The notes under the pieces: generated by a model
Databases searched by the model: none
The model's input: the letters and a program-made list of their open reading frames with translations, nothing else
What the model was told of the DNA's origin: nothing
Assembly: GCF_030812835.1 (NCBI RefSeq)
Contig: NZ_JAUSTM010000001.1
Coordinates: forward strand, 124,001 to 188,000
Length of the DNA stretch: 64,000 bases
Direction: 5' to 3'
From: Streptococcus moroccensis
Lineage (GTDB): Bacteria; Bacillota; Bacilli; Lactobacillales; Streptococcaceae
Translations under genes and position numbers: made by a program
Part shown: one piece after another, positions 1-8,913 of the stretch
How positions within the stretch are numbered: the stretch's first letter is position 1
Layout of the letters: the number at the start of each line of letters is the position of its first letter

Positions 1-170
1 CCACGTTGTCCTTCTTCAACATCGAAGGCTACTTTTTGACCTTCGTCCAAAGTTTTAAAACCATCTGTTTGGATTGCTGAGAAGTGTGCAAAGACATCTG
101 ATCCGTCTTCTTGAGTGATAAAGCCGAAGCCTTTTTCTGCGTTAAACCATTTTACAGTTCCTTGTGCCAT
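1..170 (-). CDS. Cold-shock protein (CspA family), 3' end outside window
   Basis: The visible N-terminus begins [18 protein letters not shown] and continues with DVFAHFSAI, the RNP1/RNP2 nucleic-acid binding motifs of the cold-shock domain. Such proteins are about 66 residues; 56 are visible and the rest lies left of the window. The family binds single-stranded RNA or DNA and melts RNA secondary structure at low temperature. The start is the ATG at 168-170, preceded on the minus strand by an AAAAAGAGG-type ribosome site. The gene stands alone, with a roughly 160-base leader region up to the terminator of the next gene, as is common for csp genes. Confidence 0.93.
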   Translation of the reverse strand, partial: MAQGTVKWFNAEKGFGFITQEDGSDVFAHFSAIQTDGFKTLDEGQKVAFDVEEGQR

Positions 171-317
171 TTTGAGTTACCTCTTTTTTTATATTTGTAA
201 ATCGTTATAGAGGAAAACATCAGGATGACACTTTGACTCGAAATTTCATTACTCATCTACTTTAGCAGTATTTTCCAAATAAGTCAATGGCAAAGCCTCG
301 AAGAAAGCAACTTCTTC

Positions 318-360
318 TCAAAAAAAGCTAAAAACCAAATGACCTTTGGCTCATTTGGTT
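318..360 (-). terminator. Intrinsic terminator of the CBS-domain membrane protein gene
   Basis: A 10-bp perfect stem (AACCAAATGA at 333-342 with TCATTTGGTT at 351-360) is followed in the minus direction by a T-rich tract (A-rich at 320-332 on the plus strand). It sits 9 bases beyond the stop codon of the gene ending at 370. Confidence 0.85.
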
Positions 361-369
361 GTAAAATGC

Positions 370-1701
370 TTAATCGTCTTCTTCGGCTTCCAAGTCTGTA
401 ATCACCAATTTAAGCTTGATGATACGCCCATCTCGGACTTTGTCATTGGTCAGAACAAGATGTTTATTATGGTTTTCAACGACGATACTTTCTTTTTCCG
501 TTTGGTCTGGAATCGAACTCATACCGGTTAGGTAAAAACCAGCGATTGTATCGACATCTTCGCTCTCAAGATCGGTATCGAAGAATTCATTGAAGTCGTT
601 GAGGGTCATGGTCCCTTCAACAATGTAGGTATTCTCACCAATCTCACGAACTTCTAATTCTGACCGATCGGTTTCGTCATAAATCTCACCGACAATTTCT
701 TCCAGCAAGTCTTCTAAAGTAACTAGACCTGATACACCACCGTACTCATCCAACAAAATAGCCATCTGTTTTTGATTATTACGGAATTCTTTTAACAAAT
801 CATCTACATAGATGGTTTCAGGAACAAAGAGTGGCTCTTGTAGGAGCTTGCGTAGATTGATTTGGTCAAAGCCCTTTTCAAAAGCTGCTGACAGCAAACT
901 CTTCGTATGGATAATCCCGATTATTTTATCCCGATCGTCATCATAAACTGGCACGCGAGAGTAAATCTGCTTGAGAATATCTCGGATAATGGTTTGGGTG
1001 TCATCATTGATATCCACCATAAAGGTGTCCGTCCGATGGACCATTACTTCACGCGCCACTAGTTCATCCAAGGAGAAGATTCCTTGCAACATTTCAATTT
1101 CTTCTGCTTCTAGAGTTTGTTCCGAATTGGTCAGCATGTAGGCTATCTCATCACGCGTCATATTTTCATCCGCATCATCCAACTTCATCGGTGTAATCCG
1201 ACTCAGTAAGTTGGTTGAAGTCGACAATAACCAAACAAAAGGTGCTGCAAGTTTACTTAAAAATAGAATAATCGGTGCAGAAACAACTGCTAAATTTTCT
1301 TTAAGGTTTAAAGCGATACGCTTAGGATAAAGCTCTCCCAAAACAATCGACAGGTAGGTCAAAAGAGCCAAGGCCACTGCTTGCGCTACAATTTTCATAC
1401 TCTGGCCACCACCAAACCAAATAACGAATCGGTTGGCCAAGGAATCCGTAAAGCTAGCCCCTGTTAAGAGCGAGATAATGGTAATTCCGACCTGAATGGT
1501 TGACAAGAACTTGTCAGGACTTTCCAAAACTTTCAAAAGACGAACGTACTTGCGCTCACCTTCTTCTGCTTTTTGTTGCACACGACCACGATTAAGAGAT
1601 ACCAAGGCCATTTCTGTTGCTGAGAAAAAAGCATTAAGCAAAATCAAGAAAAGTAGTAATAAAAATTGTAGCCAGATACTCTGACTGCCAGGGTCTTCCA
1701 T
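370..1701 (-). CDS. CNNM/CorC (HlyC-type) membrane protein with CBS pair
   Basis: The 443 residues carry an N-terminal DUF21/CNNM membrane domain (about 10-190, with four hydrophobic segments), two CBS domains (about 210-340) and a C-terminal CorC_HlyC domain (about 350-435). Proteins of this build are often named hemolysin, but the CNNM/CorC family is linked to Mg2+ (or Co2+) export or homeostasis; the CBS pair usually binds adenine nucleotides. The start MEDPGSQSIW follows a strong AAGGAGGA site. The gene is monocistronic with its own terminator. Ion specificity is inferred from the family only. Confidence 0.88.
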   Translation of the reverse strand: MEDPGSQSIWLQFLLLLFLILLNAFFSATEMALVSLNRGRVQQKAEEGERKYVRLLKVLESPDKFLSTIQVGITIISLLTGASFTDSLANRFVIWFGGGQSMKIVAQAVALALLTYLSIVLGELYPKRIALNLKENLAVVSAPIILFLSKLAAPFVWLLSTSTNLLSRITPMKLDDADENMTRDEIAYMLTNSEQTLEAEEIEMLQGIFSLDELVAREVMVHRTDTFMVDINDDTQTIIRDILKQIYSRVPVYDDDRDKIIGIIHTKSLLSAAFEKGFDQINLRKLLQEPLFVPETIYVDDLLKEFRNNQKQMAILLDEYGGVSGLVTLEDLLEEIVGEIYDETDRSELEVREIGENTYIVEGTMTLNDFNEFFDTDLESEDVDTIAGFYLTGMSSIPDQTEKESIVVENHNKHLVLTNDKVRDGRIIKLKLVITDLEAEEDD

Positions 1702-1781
1702 GGAAGAATCCTCCTTAAAGGTTTAATTAATGAGAATATCATAGCATATTTTCTTTTTTTTGTCTAATTAGGTGGCAGTTC

Positions 1782-1811
1782 TTACCCAAATTGTCTAAAT
1801 TTTGCTACAAT
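1782..1811 (+). promoter_or_regulatory. Promoter of the ABC ATPase gene
   Basis: TTACCC (1782-1787) and TACAAT (1806-1811) are 18 bases apart. The -10 box lies downstream of an in-frame TTG at 1791, so transcription would begin after that codon; this supports the ATG at 1842 as the true start. Confidence 0.5.
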
Positions 1812-1841
1812 AAGACTATACCCTTTCAAGAAAGGAATCCA

Positions 1842-2630
1842 ATGACCAATCTCATTCAATTTAAAGACGTCAACCTTATCAGACAGGGTAAGGTTTTATT
1901 AGAAAATCTCAATTGGGAGGTCCATCAAGATGAACATTGGGCCATCCTAGGACTTAACGGTGCTGGAAAGTCCAGTCTATTACGCATCTTAACAGGGGAA
2001 TTTTGGCCTAGCTCAGGAACTGTTACCGTTTTAGGACATCGCTTTGGCAAAACCGATATGAGCCAACTTCGTCAAAAAATCGGCATTGTCAGCTCCTTTA
2101 TTGCTGAACGGCTCCCGAATGATATGTCAGCTGAACAAATTGTCTTAACAGGCAATTACAAATCCTCTATTCTTTATAAAGCTTTCGACCAAGCTGAGCT
2201 TGATGAAGCAAAAGCCATGTTAAGGCAATTAAAGGCAGGCCATATAATCGGTCGGCACTATGCGAGTTTATCCCAGGGGGAAAAACAAATTGTGTTGGTT
2301 GCCAGAAGCTTGATGGCTAGTCCAGAACTTTTGATTCTGGATGAGGCCACCTCCGGATTAGACCTACTAGCTCGGGAGACCTTATTGAGCCAGTTGAATC
2401 AAATCATCACTCTACCTCACGCGCCACTGCTACTCTATGTCACACACCATGCAGAAGAAATCACCAGCTCCTTTAGCCATGTTCTCCTCCTTAAGGAAGG
2501 GAAAATTGTCGCACAGGGACCTAAAAAAGCTATCTTCCAGATAGAGCAGTTACACGACTTTTACGATCAACCTGTTTCCCTTCACCCCTTGGGACAAGAG
2601 CGTCTCTTCATCCAACCCAAACTCGACTAA
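1842..2630 (+). CDS. ABC transporter ATP-binding protein (lone ATPase)
   Basis: This is a single nucleotide-binding domain of 262 residues: Walker A GLNGAGKSS, a signature region LSQGEKQIVLVARSL and Walker B LLILDEATSGLD followed by the switch histidine in YVTHH. It resembles the B. subtilis YlmA group. No permease gene is adjacent, so the partner and cargo are unknown. The ATG at 1842 follows GAAAGGAATCCA; an upstream in-frame TTG at 1791 has no ribosome site and precedes the probable promoter. A role outside transport is possible for lone ATPases. Confidence 0.88.
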   Translation: MTNLIQFKDVNLIRQGKVLLENLNWEVHQDEHWAILGLNGAGKSSLLRILTGEFWPSSGTVTVLGHRFGKTDMSQLRQKIGIVSSFIAERLPNDMSAEQIVLTGNYKSSILYKAFDQAELDEAKAMLRQLKAGHIIGRHYASLSQGEKQIVLVARSLMASPELLILDEATSGLDLLARETLLSQLNQIITLPHAPLLLYVTHHAEEITSSFSHVLLLKEGKIVAQGPKKAIFQIEQLHDFYDQPVSLHPLGQERLFIQPKLD

Positions 2631-2648
2631 CTAAGAGCTACACATCAA

Positions 2649-2684
2649 GAAACAGGAGCTAGGCCATAAGACTAGCTCCTGTTT
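2649..2684. terminator. Bidirectional terminator between convergent genes
   Basis: Arms AACAGGAGCTAG and CTAGCTCCTGTT flank a short loop, with T-rich sequence on the plus side and purine-rich sequence on the other. It serves the plus-strand ABC ATPase and the minus-strand flavoprotein ending at 2689. Confidence 0.85.
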
Positions 2685-2688
2685 TCAT

Positions 2689-5103
2689 TTAATTGAGATA
2701 CTGCTCGATGGCTGTATCAGCAGCAATGCGACCAAAAGTAAAGATATCTGTTAGGGAATTGCCTCCTAAGCGATTACCCGCATGTATTCCACCAGCTACC
2801 TCTCCTGCAGCAAAGAGACCTGGGATAATATCACCATCTGCTGTTAGAACCTGAGCTTTGGTATTAATCTTGAGGCCACCCATGGTGTGATGAGTCGCAG
2901 GTTTACGAGGCGTTGCGTAAAAAGGTGCCACTTCGACCTTCAAATCAAAGGCCCCTTTACCAAATTCCGGATCAAAGCCTTCATCGACATAACGGTTGTA
3001 ATTGCTAATGGTTTCTACTAAGACCTCAGGTACAATCCCGATTTGTGTCGCCAATTCTTCCAGACTATCCGCACGGTGCAGCGTTCCCGCAGCAACTTGA
3101 GCATCAATTTTTTCCTGACTTGTATTGTAGGCCGTAGCTTTGATGCGATCATCTGCAATCAGATAGAAGAGACCACCGTTATCAATAGCAGCTTGGGTTA
3201 GTTTATCACGACTACCATATTCGTCTACAAAACGCTTGCCTTCGGTATTGACCATGATAAAGTTCGCTGGCGGAACCTGAAGTCCAGAAAAGAGTGCTCC
3301 TGTGTTTGGATCGGATACTGGCATCATTTGTGAAAAGCCCATCCCTACCAAGTCCGCACCGACAGATTGACCAAGACGAATGCCATCTCCAGTCAAAGCA
3401 GGAGAGTTAGATGTCTTAATGTCGTCATCAATATGACTCCAATAGGTATTGTACTCTTGCATCATCTTAATATTCGCCGCAAAACCTCCTGAAGCAAGGA
3501 TAACCGCAGCACCCTCGACTCGGATTGTTTGCCCATTTCGCCCTGTTCCTACAATTCCTGTGACCTTACCATCGGTAACGATTAATTCCTTAACAGGAGT
3601 ATCTGTCAAAATCACACCACCATTGTTGCGAACATAGTCTTCTAGCACGGAAATGAAGGCGTAGCCCATTGGAACAACAGGTTTATGCCCGCGTCGCCAG
3701 AGAGCACCGACTGGCATGGTTACTTCATCACGAACGAATTTTACACCTATATCTTCTAACCAACGAACCGATTCTAAAGCTCTGTCGGTCAATTCTTTCA
3801 CCAATTGGTAATCGCCATGAATTTCCTGCCCATTTTGATCATACCGTTTCCCACCAAGATAGGTTTGAATGCGATAAAGCAAGGTTGAGTCAAACAAGTA
3901 CGATGGGTCTTTCAGATAGGTTTCCAATTGACCTTTTAAGGCCCGGAAATCATCCAAGTATTCTGGATCAATCGTACTTTCATCGGTATCATGCAGGGAT
4001 TGAAGATTGTGATCCTCACCCCCATTAGCTACAAAGGTTTTCTGCCATTCTGGATCTGGCGCATTCATCGGTCCTCCAGCACGGACAGTATTCCCACCTA
4101 AAGCTGGGAATTTTTCAACAAGAACCACACGTTTACCATGCTGAAGCGCCCGAGCTGCTGCAGCTAATCCGGCGCCTCCCCCACCAACGACGACTAAATC
4201 AACTTCATAAGACTTGTCTTCACCATCAAGAGCACTTGGTGCTTTAGATCGTTTCCTAAGGATATCCGGGTTACCCCCAGCTTGCTTAACAGCTCTAGCT
4301 ACCCCGTCAAGAACGCCATTTGAGGTCACGGAAGCACCCGAAACAGCATCTACATTAAGCGTTTGTCCTTCAATAATTTCTGCTGGAACACGGCTAAACA
4401 CAATATCCGCAATCCCAGATGATTCCCCTTCGGTATCAATATCAATTTTCTCAATACGGTCCTGAGACAGCGTTACCGACATAGGTAACTTCCCATTATG
4501 ACCGACTGCTGTAACCTCATACGTCCCAGGCTTTAGAGCTAATTCTTCTGGCTCATTTAATTGATTGGCAATTTTCGCAAACCTTAAGAAACGGAAGAAA
4601 CAAGAATCCAAGAAATCAACAGTTCCTTCATTTTTCAGATTCCCTTCTTCATCAAATGCCTGATGGGCGCGTCCCAACAAGAATTCACTGCCTGGCATAA
4701 CTGTAGCATTAACGCCAGGCGCATCCAGGATTTGACGAAGATGTAATTGAGCCCGGGAAGACCCCTGAACATCATAAGAAGCTCCAACTATCATGACTGG
4801 CTTCCCATCGAGGGGGTGAATCATAAAGGACAACCATTCAATCAAGCTGTTTAAGGCTGAAGGAACAGAGTGATTGTGTTCAGGTGTTGCGATAATAACA
4901 CCATCAGCTTCACTAATTTTGGTGTTAAATTCCTGGATTACAGGAAGATTAGTTTGATCATCCGTCTCATTAAACATTGGAACATCCTTAATCTCTAGGA
5001 CTTCAATGTCAGCCTTTGATGAAAAGTGTTTAGCCATAAAATGCAACAAATCTCGGTTATATGATTTCTTTGCATTCGTTCCAACAATTCCAATAAATTT
5101 CAT
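2689..5103 (-). CDS. Fusion flavoprotein: FMN reductase + FMN_bind + fumarate-reductase-like FAD domain
   Basis: The 804 residues contain three units. Residues 1-180 match NADPH-dependent FMN reductases ([15 protein letters not shown]). Residues about 195-275 form an FMN_bind domain whose [10 protein letters not shown] (252-261) is the kind of motif that receives covalent FMN from ApbE. Residues 300-804 are a FAD_binding_2 domain ([13 protein letters not shown] at 304-316, HHTMGGL near the end) as in fumarate, urocanate and acrylate reductases. No signal peptide or haem motif is present, so it should be a cytosolic NAD(P)H-driven reductase of an unsaturated acid. The acceptor is unknown. Its first domain is paralogous to the gene directly upstream. 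Confidence 0.9.
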   Translation of the reverse strand: MKFIGIVGTNAKKSYNRDLLHFMAKHFSSKADIEVLEIKDVPMFNETDDQTNLPVIQEFNTKISEADGVIIATPEHNHSVPSALNSLIEWLSFMIHPLDGKPVMIVGASYDVQGSSRAQLHLRQILDAPGVNATVMPGSEFLLGRAHQAFDEEGNLKNEGTVDFLDSCFFRFLRFAKIANQLNEPEELALKPGTYEVTAVGHNGKLPMSVTLSQDRIEKIDIDTEGESSGIADIVFSRVPAEIIEGQTLNVDAVSGASVTSNGVLDGVARAVKQAGGNPDILRKRSKAPSALDGEDKSYEVDLVVVGGGGAGLAAAARALQHGKRVVLVEKFPALGGNTVRAGGPMNAPDPEWQKTFVANGGEDHNLQSLHDTDESTIDPEYLDDFRALKGQLETYLKDPSYLFDSTLLYRIQTYLGGKRYDQNGQEIHGDYQLVKELTDRALESVRWLEDIGVKFVRDEVTMPVGALWRRGHKPVVPMGYAFISVLEDYVRNNGGVILTDTPVKELIVTDGKVTGIVGTGRNGQTIRVEGAAVILASGGFAANIKMMQEYNTYWSHIDDDIKTSNSPALTGDGIRLGQSVGADLVGMGFSQMMPVSDPNTGALFSGLQVPPANFIMVNTEGKRFVDEYGSRDKLTQAAIDNGGLFYLIADDRIKATAYNTSQEKIDAQVAAGTLHRADSLEELATQIGIVPEVLVETISNYNRYVDEGFDPEFGKGAFDLKVEVAPFYATPRKPATHHTMGGLKINTKAQVLTADGDIIPGLFAAGEVAGGIHAGNRLGGNSLTDIFTFGRIAADTAIEQYLN

Positions 5104-5115
5104 GCCTGTTCCTCC

Positions 5116-5727
5116 CTATTCTGCAGCAGCTTCCCAAGAAAACTGACGTTTTTTTTCAGTGTTTAACCCATGAGCAGCTACCAATTGATTCGTCATGTCA
5201 ACAAACGTTAAAAATTCCGTAAAGTCTTCTTCTAGCTCAGCCAGCTTTTCGGGAAATACCAGTTGACCACTAGCGTCAAAAGCCTGTTCAGAATGCCCTA
5301 GCAAAAATTCATTTCCCGGCATGACCCTTGCTTTTAGTTCTGGTGCATCAAGGATTTGACGAAGATGAGCCTGAGCCCGGGAAGAACCAAGCGTTCCTAA
5401 CGAGGCTCCAACAACCATTGTCGGTTTATTGATCAAGGCTCGACTCGTATATGAAATCCATTCCAGCACACTTTTTAGAGGTGCTGGAATCGTGTGGTTG
5501 TATTCTGGCGTCGAGATAATAACCCCATCAGCCTCAAGAATTTTTTCTGATAAGGTTTCCATTTCAGCAGGTGCTTGTTTATCTTCAGGTTCATTAAAGG
5601 CTGGAATATCTTTAATTTCTAAAACCTCAATAGAGGCATGCTCTTGGAAATGGTTAGCCATAAATTGGACTAACTTTCGGTTAGTGGAACGGTCTGAGTT
5701 TGTTCCGACAATCGCTACTAATTTCAT
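5116..5727 (-). CDS. NAD(P)H-dependent FMN reductase
   Basis: This 203-residue flavodoxin-like protein (VAIVGTNSDRSTNRKLV, then ISTPEYNHTIPAPLKSVLEW and SLGTLGSSRAQ for FMN binding) reduces FMN or another acceptor with NAD(P)H. It is closely similar along its length to residues 1-180 of the downstream fusion protein, so the pair arose by duplication. The ATG at 5725-5727 follows AAAAGGAGTTGCTT; a longer frame begins at a TTG that coincides with the -35 box, so it is rejected. Only 12 bases separate it from the fusion gene, so the two are one operon and the free enzyme may feed reduced flavin to it. Confidence 0.9.
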   Translation of the reverse strand: MKLVAIVGTNSDRSTNRKLVQFMANHFQEHASIEVLEIKDIPAFNEPEDKQAPAEMETLSEKILEADGVIISTPEYNHTIPAPLKSVLEWISYTSRALINKPTMVVGASLGTLGSSRAQAHLRQILDAPELKARVMPGNEFLLGHSEQAFDASGQLVFPEKLAELEEDFTEFLTFVDMTNQLVAAHGLNTEKKRQFSWEAAAE

Positions 5728-5758
5728 AAGCAACTCCTTTTTGTTAACTTTTACACAA

Positions 5759-5787
5759 AATATATAATTTTTATCAAAAAAATGCAA
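5759..5787 (-). promoter_or_regulatory. Promoter of the flavoprotein operon
   Basis: On the minus strand TTGCAT (5787-5782) and TATATT (5764-5759) are spaced by 17 bases, placing the start of transcription about 25-30 bases before the ATG at 5727. Confidence 0.6.
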
Positions 5788-5932
5788 GCGATAACAGTTA
5801 AAAAGTTTATTTTTTCACAATATAAAAACAAAAATATAGTAAGAACTTTGGCAAAATGATAGGATTTTTTTTATTCACAAAGTTTTTCATTAGGCAAAAT
5901 CTTCTTTTTGAAAAAACTATTTTTTGTCTTTA

Positions 5933-5961
5933 TTGACAAATAATGATTTCCATGTTATCTT
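5933..5961 (+). promoter_or_regulatory. Promoter of the OFA-type MFS gene
   Basis: TTGACA (5933-5938), a 17-base spacer and TATCTT (5956-5961) lie 46 bases before the ATG at 6008. Confidence 0.7.
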
Positions 5962-5965
5962 TTTC

Positions 5966-5983
5966 TTGTGATATTTTTTACAA
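5966..5983 (+). promoter_or_regulatory. Rex-like operator over the MFS transcription start
   Basis: TTGTGA-N6-TTACAA matches 11 of 12 defined bases of the Rex site TTGTGA-N6-TCACAA. It begins 4 bases after the -10 box, a repressing position. Rex senses the NADH/NAD+ ratio in Gram-positive bacteria and usually controls NADH-consuming fermentation genes, which fits the divergent NAD(P)H-linked flavoproteins. The rex gene is not in the window. Confidence 0.5.
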
Positions 5984-6007
5984 ATAGGATTTTAGAAAGG
6001 AATTCAT

Positions 6008-7222
6008 ATGACACCTTCAATCAATCGTTGGCGTGTAATTATCGCCTCCACAGCAATCCTTTTATGTACAGGAGCTGTTTACGCTTTTAGTGTTTTTGCA
6101 GGGCCACTTTCTGCTCAAACTGGTTGGTCAATGGGAGAAATCATGCTTGCTTTTGCAATCAATTCAGCCATTGGTCCTATTCCTATGATTTTAGGAGGGT
6201 ATCTGGTCGATAAAGGCTATGTTAAATGGACCATCGCTATTGGTGCCATCTTATTTGCCCTCGGTTTTTACTTGACAGGATATGTCACCAGCCCTGCCAT
6301 GCTTTATTTAACTTACGGTTTAATGGCTGGTTTAGGACAAGGTTTTGCCTATTCAGGAGCACTCTCCAATACCCTACGTCTTTTTCCTGATAAACGGGGA
6401 TTAGCTTCCGGTATTCTAACTGGAGGCATGGGATTTGCTGCTGTAATAGCGTCTCCTCTTGCCAGTCACCTTATTCAAAGCAATGCTGGTGATGCTAAGT
6501 TGGCTTTCCGCACAATCGGGCTGGCCTATATCGTGATTGTTCTGATTGCCAGCTACTTTATCCAACCTGCTCCAGCTGGTTTTATTCCCAAAGGATGGAC
6601 ACCTCCTCAAAAAGCTGGCGCTGGCCTCACTAATAAATCATGGAAAGATATGCTTAAAACGCCCTTATTTTACATTATCATCTCTATGTTTTTTGTTGGT
6701 GCCTTCTCTGGTCTGATGATCGCCTCCCAGGCCTCCCCGATTGGAACCACTATGTTTGGACTGTCTGCTTCAACCGCTGCACTATATGTAAGCTTGTACT
6801 CCATCGCTAATTCTAGCGGCCGCCTCATCTGGGGGTCTGTTTCAGACAAAATCGGACGTAGCAATACCTTAACCATTATTTACGGTGTGGTTGCCCTATC
6901 GCTTCTAGCCTTGACCATTATTCCTGGACAGTTTGGCTTTACCATTGGTATTATTGGTCTTGGAATCTGTTTTGGCGGTGTTATGGGTGTCTTCCCTTCA
7001 ATTGTTATGGAAAACTATGGACCAGCTAATCAAGGGGTTAACTATGGGATTGTCTTTACCGGATATTCCTTGGCAGCTTTCTTTGCACCTCGGGTTGCTG
7101 TTCAAATGGCAACAGCAAATGGCGGAGATTATTCAAACGCCTTCTATGTGGCTATCGTCCTTGCCATAATCGGGCTTGCTTTAATCTTTGTTTATAAGGC
7201 TGTTCAGAAAAGAACAGCCTAA
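6008..7222 (+). CDS. MFS transporter, oxalate/formate antiporter (OFA) family
   Basis: This 404-residue protein has about twelve hydrophobic segments in two halves and resembles the OFA branch of MFS carriers (VYAFSVFAGPLSAQTGWS near the N-terminus, SGRLIWGSVSDKIGRS in the central loop region). The family exchanges organic acids such as oxalate, formate or lactate. The ATG at 6008 follows GAAAGGAATTCAT. It diverges from the fumarate-reductase-like operon across a 280-base region, suggesting it imports that enzyme's acceptor or exports its product; this is inference. Key OFA residues for oxalate could not be checked. Confidence 0.85.
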   Translation: MTPSINRWRVIIASTAILLCTGAVYAFSVFAGPLSAQTGWSMGEIMLAFAINSAIGPIPMILGGYLVDKGYVKWTIAIGAILFALGFYLTGYVTSPAMLYLTYGLMAGLGQGFAYSGALSNTLRLFPDKRGLASGILTGGMGFAAVIASPLASHLIQSNAGDAKLAFRTIGLAYIVIVLIASYFIQPAPAGFIPKGWTPPQKAGAGLTNKSWKDMLKTPLFYIIISMFFVGAFSGLMIASQASPIGTTMFGLSASTAALYVSLYSIANSSGRLIWGSVSDKIGRSNTLTIIYGVVALSLLALTIIPGQFGFTIGIIGLGICFGGVMGVFPSIVMENYGPANQGVNYGIVFTGYSLAAFFAPRVAVQMATANGGDYSNAFYVAIVLAIIGLALIFVYKAVQKRTA

Positions 7223-7347
7223 CACCAAACGACAATCAAAAAGAGACTAGTCTGATTAAAGTCAGATAGAACTGATGTTCTCGCATCACCTAGTGTCCGT
7301 GTGATTTTCGCAAAGTACCCGATTAAAGATTAGCACATACCATATTT

Positions 7348-7401
7348 AAGGGAGTAGCAGAAAATCGGTAACCGAATAGGTTCGATTTCCCCTCCCTTTT
7401 T
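7348..7401 (+). terminator. Terminator downstream of the MFS gene
   Basis: AAGGGAG (7348-7354) pairs with CTCCCTT (7392-7398); inside it GAAAATCG and AACC pair with GGTT and CGATTTCC. The stem ends in five Ts. It lies about 125 bases past the MFS stop. Confidence 0.65.
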
Positions 7402-7690
7402 CATTTTTAGCTACGGCCTGAGGGTCTATCCCCAGACCTTCTCACTCCCACCTCCGCATAGCTCAAACAGTCAGAAAGTGACTGTTTGAGGTTGGAAATA
7501 GTGGAAACGACGTTTCCCTCTTTTGTTAGGTCTCTAAAAACTGATGAAATCGGCGACTTAGAGGCCCACTCAGCAGTGGCTCATTGGTACTAAAGCACCT
7601 AATGACCTATGCAGGAGTAACACTAAAACTGGCATAGTCAGTCAGTGTTACTCCCAACCACTGCGACTTGTTTAAGTGATGATAAATGAT
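7402..7690. other. Structured non-coding stretch with many hairpins
   Basis: No convincing reading frame is present. The stretch is packed with stems: AGGGTCT/AGACCTT near 7424-7438, a perfect 12-bp stem CTCAAACAGTCA (7462-7473) with TGACTGTTTGAG (7479-7490), GGAAAC/GTTTCC (7503-7517), GGTCTCTAA with TTAGAGGCCC (about 7530-7565), CCACT/AGTGG (about 7567-7578) and an 11-bp stem GGAGTAACACT (7614-7624) with AGTGTTACTCC (7644-7654). It could be a remnant of streptococcal intergenic repeats or a structured RNA; I do not recognise a known RNA family. Confidence 0.5.
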
Positions 7691-7691
7691 T

Positions 7692-7722
7692 AGAAGGCTA
7701 GGACTTTTGTCCCAGCCTCTTT
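7692..7722 (-). terminator. Terminator of the comEB-mnmM operon
   Basis: On the minus strand GGCTGGGAC, a short loop and GTCCTAGCC form a 9-bp stem with one mismatch-like wobble, followed by TTCTAATCATTT. The T tract is weak. Confidence 0.6.
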
Positions 7723-7742
7723 AGTATATCCTCAAAAAGTTT

Positions 7743-8294
7743 CTAGCCTTTTTGTTTTTCCACCATGACTAAAAAAGGTGGGTTGTTGATTTGGTTAATG
7801 GTTTTATAGACCGCTACTGTAAAAGCCTGTTGAGGAAGGCTTTTGACAAAATCAAGAACAGCGTCCTTCTCGACCGCGCCCCCCTCGTGACCATAGTAGA
7901 TCATAATTGCTATGCGACCACCAACTTCTAGCAAATCGCAGATTTGTTCAATGGCTGACAGGGTAGTCTTAGGTCTTGTAATTACTGTCTTATCCGCTGA
8001 CGGTAGATAACCTAAGTTAAAAATGGCAGCCTTGGCCTGAGTAACTCTCTGGCCAACCTGCTCGTGGCCTTCCAGATAAAGTTCCGCATTGGTTAGACCA
8101 GCCTCACTCAATCGTTTTTGAGTTGCTTCAAGGGCTGGTTCCTGAATATCAAAAGCCACCACGCGACCAGCACGTTGTGCCAAAAAAAGAGTGTCATGGC
8201 CATTCCCCATCGTGGCATCTATGGCGGTGTCTTGATCTGTTAGAATCTCTTCTAAAAAAGCATGGGCCATATGGAGAGGTCTTAACATCTTCAC
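7743..8294 (-). CDS. mnmM: tRNA (mnm5s2U34) methyltransferase MnmM
   Basis: This 183-residue class I SAM methyltransferase has [16 protein letters not shown] (motif I), FDIQ at the end of strand 2, FNLGYLP (motif IV) and the family-typical [15 protein letters not shown] end. It matches the rRNA_methylase family now known as MnmM (B. subtilis YtqB), which methylates nm5U34 to mnm5U34 in tRNAs in bacteria lacking MnmC. Its start overlaps the comEB stop by 4 bases, so it is translationally coupled. It was formerly called a putative rRNA methylase. Confidence 0.88.
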   Translation of the reverse strand: MKMLRPLHMAHAFLEEILTDQDTAIDATMGNGHDTLFLAQRAGRVVAFDIQEPALEATQKRLSEAGLTNAELYLEGHEQVGQRVTQAKAAIFNLGYLPSADKTVITRPKTTLSAIEQICDLLEVGGRIAIMIYYGHEGGAVEKDAVLDFVKSLPQQAFTVAVYKTINQINNPPFLVMVEKQKG

Positions 8295-8740
8295 TCCTCC
8301 CCTAGTTGAATCTTAGGCACATCGTGTTGAACCAACTCTACACCTTTAGCTGCAATCAACTCAAGTGCAAAAGGGTGTTGCCGATAGGCAGCCTTGTATG
8401 TGATTTTTTTTATCCCTGCTTGGAGCAAAGCCTTGGTGCAGTTAATGCAAGGAAAATGGGTAACATACAGTTCCGTACCATCCGTGGACAACCCTTCCTT
8501 GGCACACTGGATTAAGGCATTCATCTCCGCATGTACCGTACGAATACAATGCCCCTCATCCATCTGATGACCCGCTTCGTGGCAATTTTCAGTCTGAGAA
8601 ACTCCACCATTATAACCGGTAGCAATAATCCGCTTATCACGGACCAGGATGGCACCCACATAGGCTCGGTCACATGTTGAGCGTTTTGAAATCAAATCAG
8701 CATTGGCCATAAAGTAGTCTTGCCACGTTAATCTTTCCAT
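8291..8740 (-). CDS. comEB: Deoxycytidylate (dCMP) deaminase family, ComEB
   Basis: The 149 residues contain the zinc deaminase motifs HAEMNAL (catalytic Glu) and PCINC (zinc cysteines), plus the upstream CHEAGHQ segment of dCMP deaminases with its extra metal ligands. The enzyme converts dCMP to dUMP for thymidylate synthesis. In B. subtilis the homologue lies in the comE competence operon, but here it is paired with mnmM, so the competence label is historical. The start [10 protein letters not shown] has only a weak ribosome site. Confidence 0.92.
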   Translation of the reverse strand: MERLTWQDYFMANADLISKRSTCDRAYVGAILVRDKRIIATGYNGGVSQTENCHEAGHQMDEGHCIRTVHAEMNALIQCAKEGLSTDGTELYVTHFPCINCTKALLQAGIKKITYKAAYRQHPFALELIAAKGVELVQHDVPKIQLGEE

Positions 8741-8871
8741 AAAATCCCATCACTTTCTGCTATACCAAAACTTTTCTAAAAAACACCTGCTTCAGTCATC
8801 CATCAATCCAAGAGATGCTAGGTCTTTCTTCAGATTTTTTGTCTTTAATAGTCTATTGAATGCCTTTATCA

Positions 8872-8903
8872 TATCACAAAAACCTGCTAATTTCTAGCAG
8901 GTC
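8872..8903 (-). terminator. Terminator of the ribU-PAP2-GNAT operon
   Basis: Minus-strand stem ACCTGCTAGA / TAGCAGGT (8882-8902) is followed by TTTTTTGTG. It ends the operon whose last stop codon is at 8914. Confidence 0.85.
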
Positions 8904-8913
8904 TTAACTTTTA

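Noticed and set aside
1791-1841. Upstream TTG start for the ABC ATPase
   Set aside because: No ribosome site, and the -10 box of the likely promoter lies downstream of it; ATG 1842 has a good site.
7340-7440. yybP-ykoY (Mn2+) riboswitch suggested by GGGAGTAGC
   Set aside because: Only this block matches. The partner AGACCTTT block and the second loop motif are missing, and the segment folds better as a terminator followed by separate hairpins.
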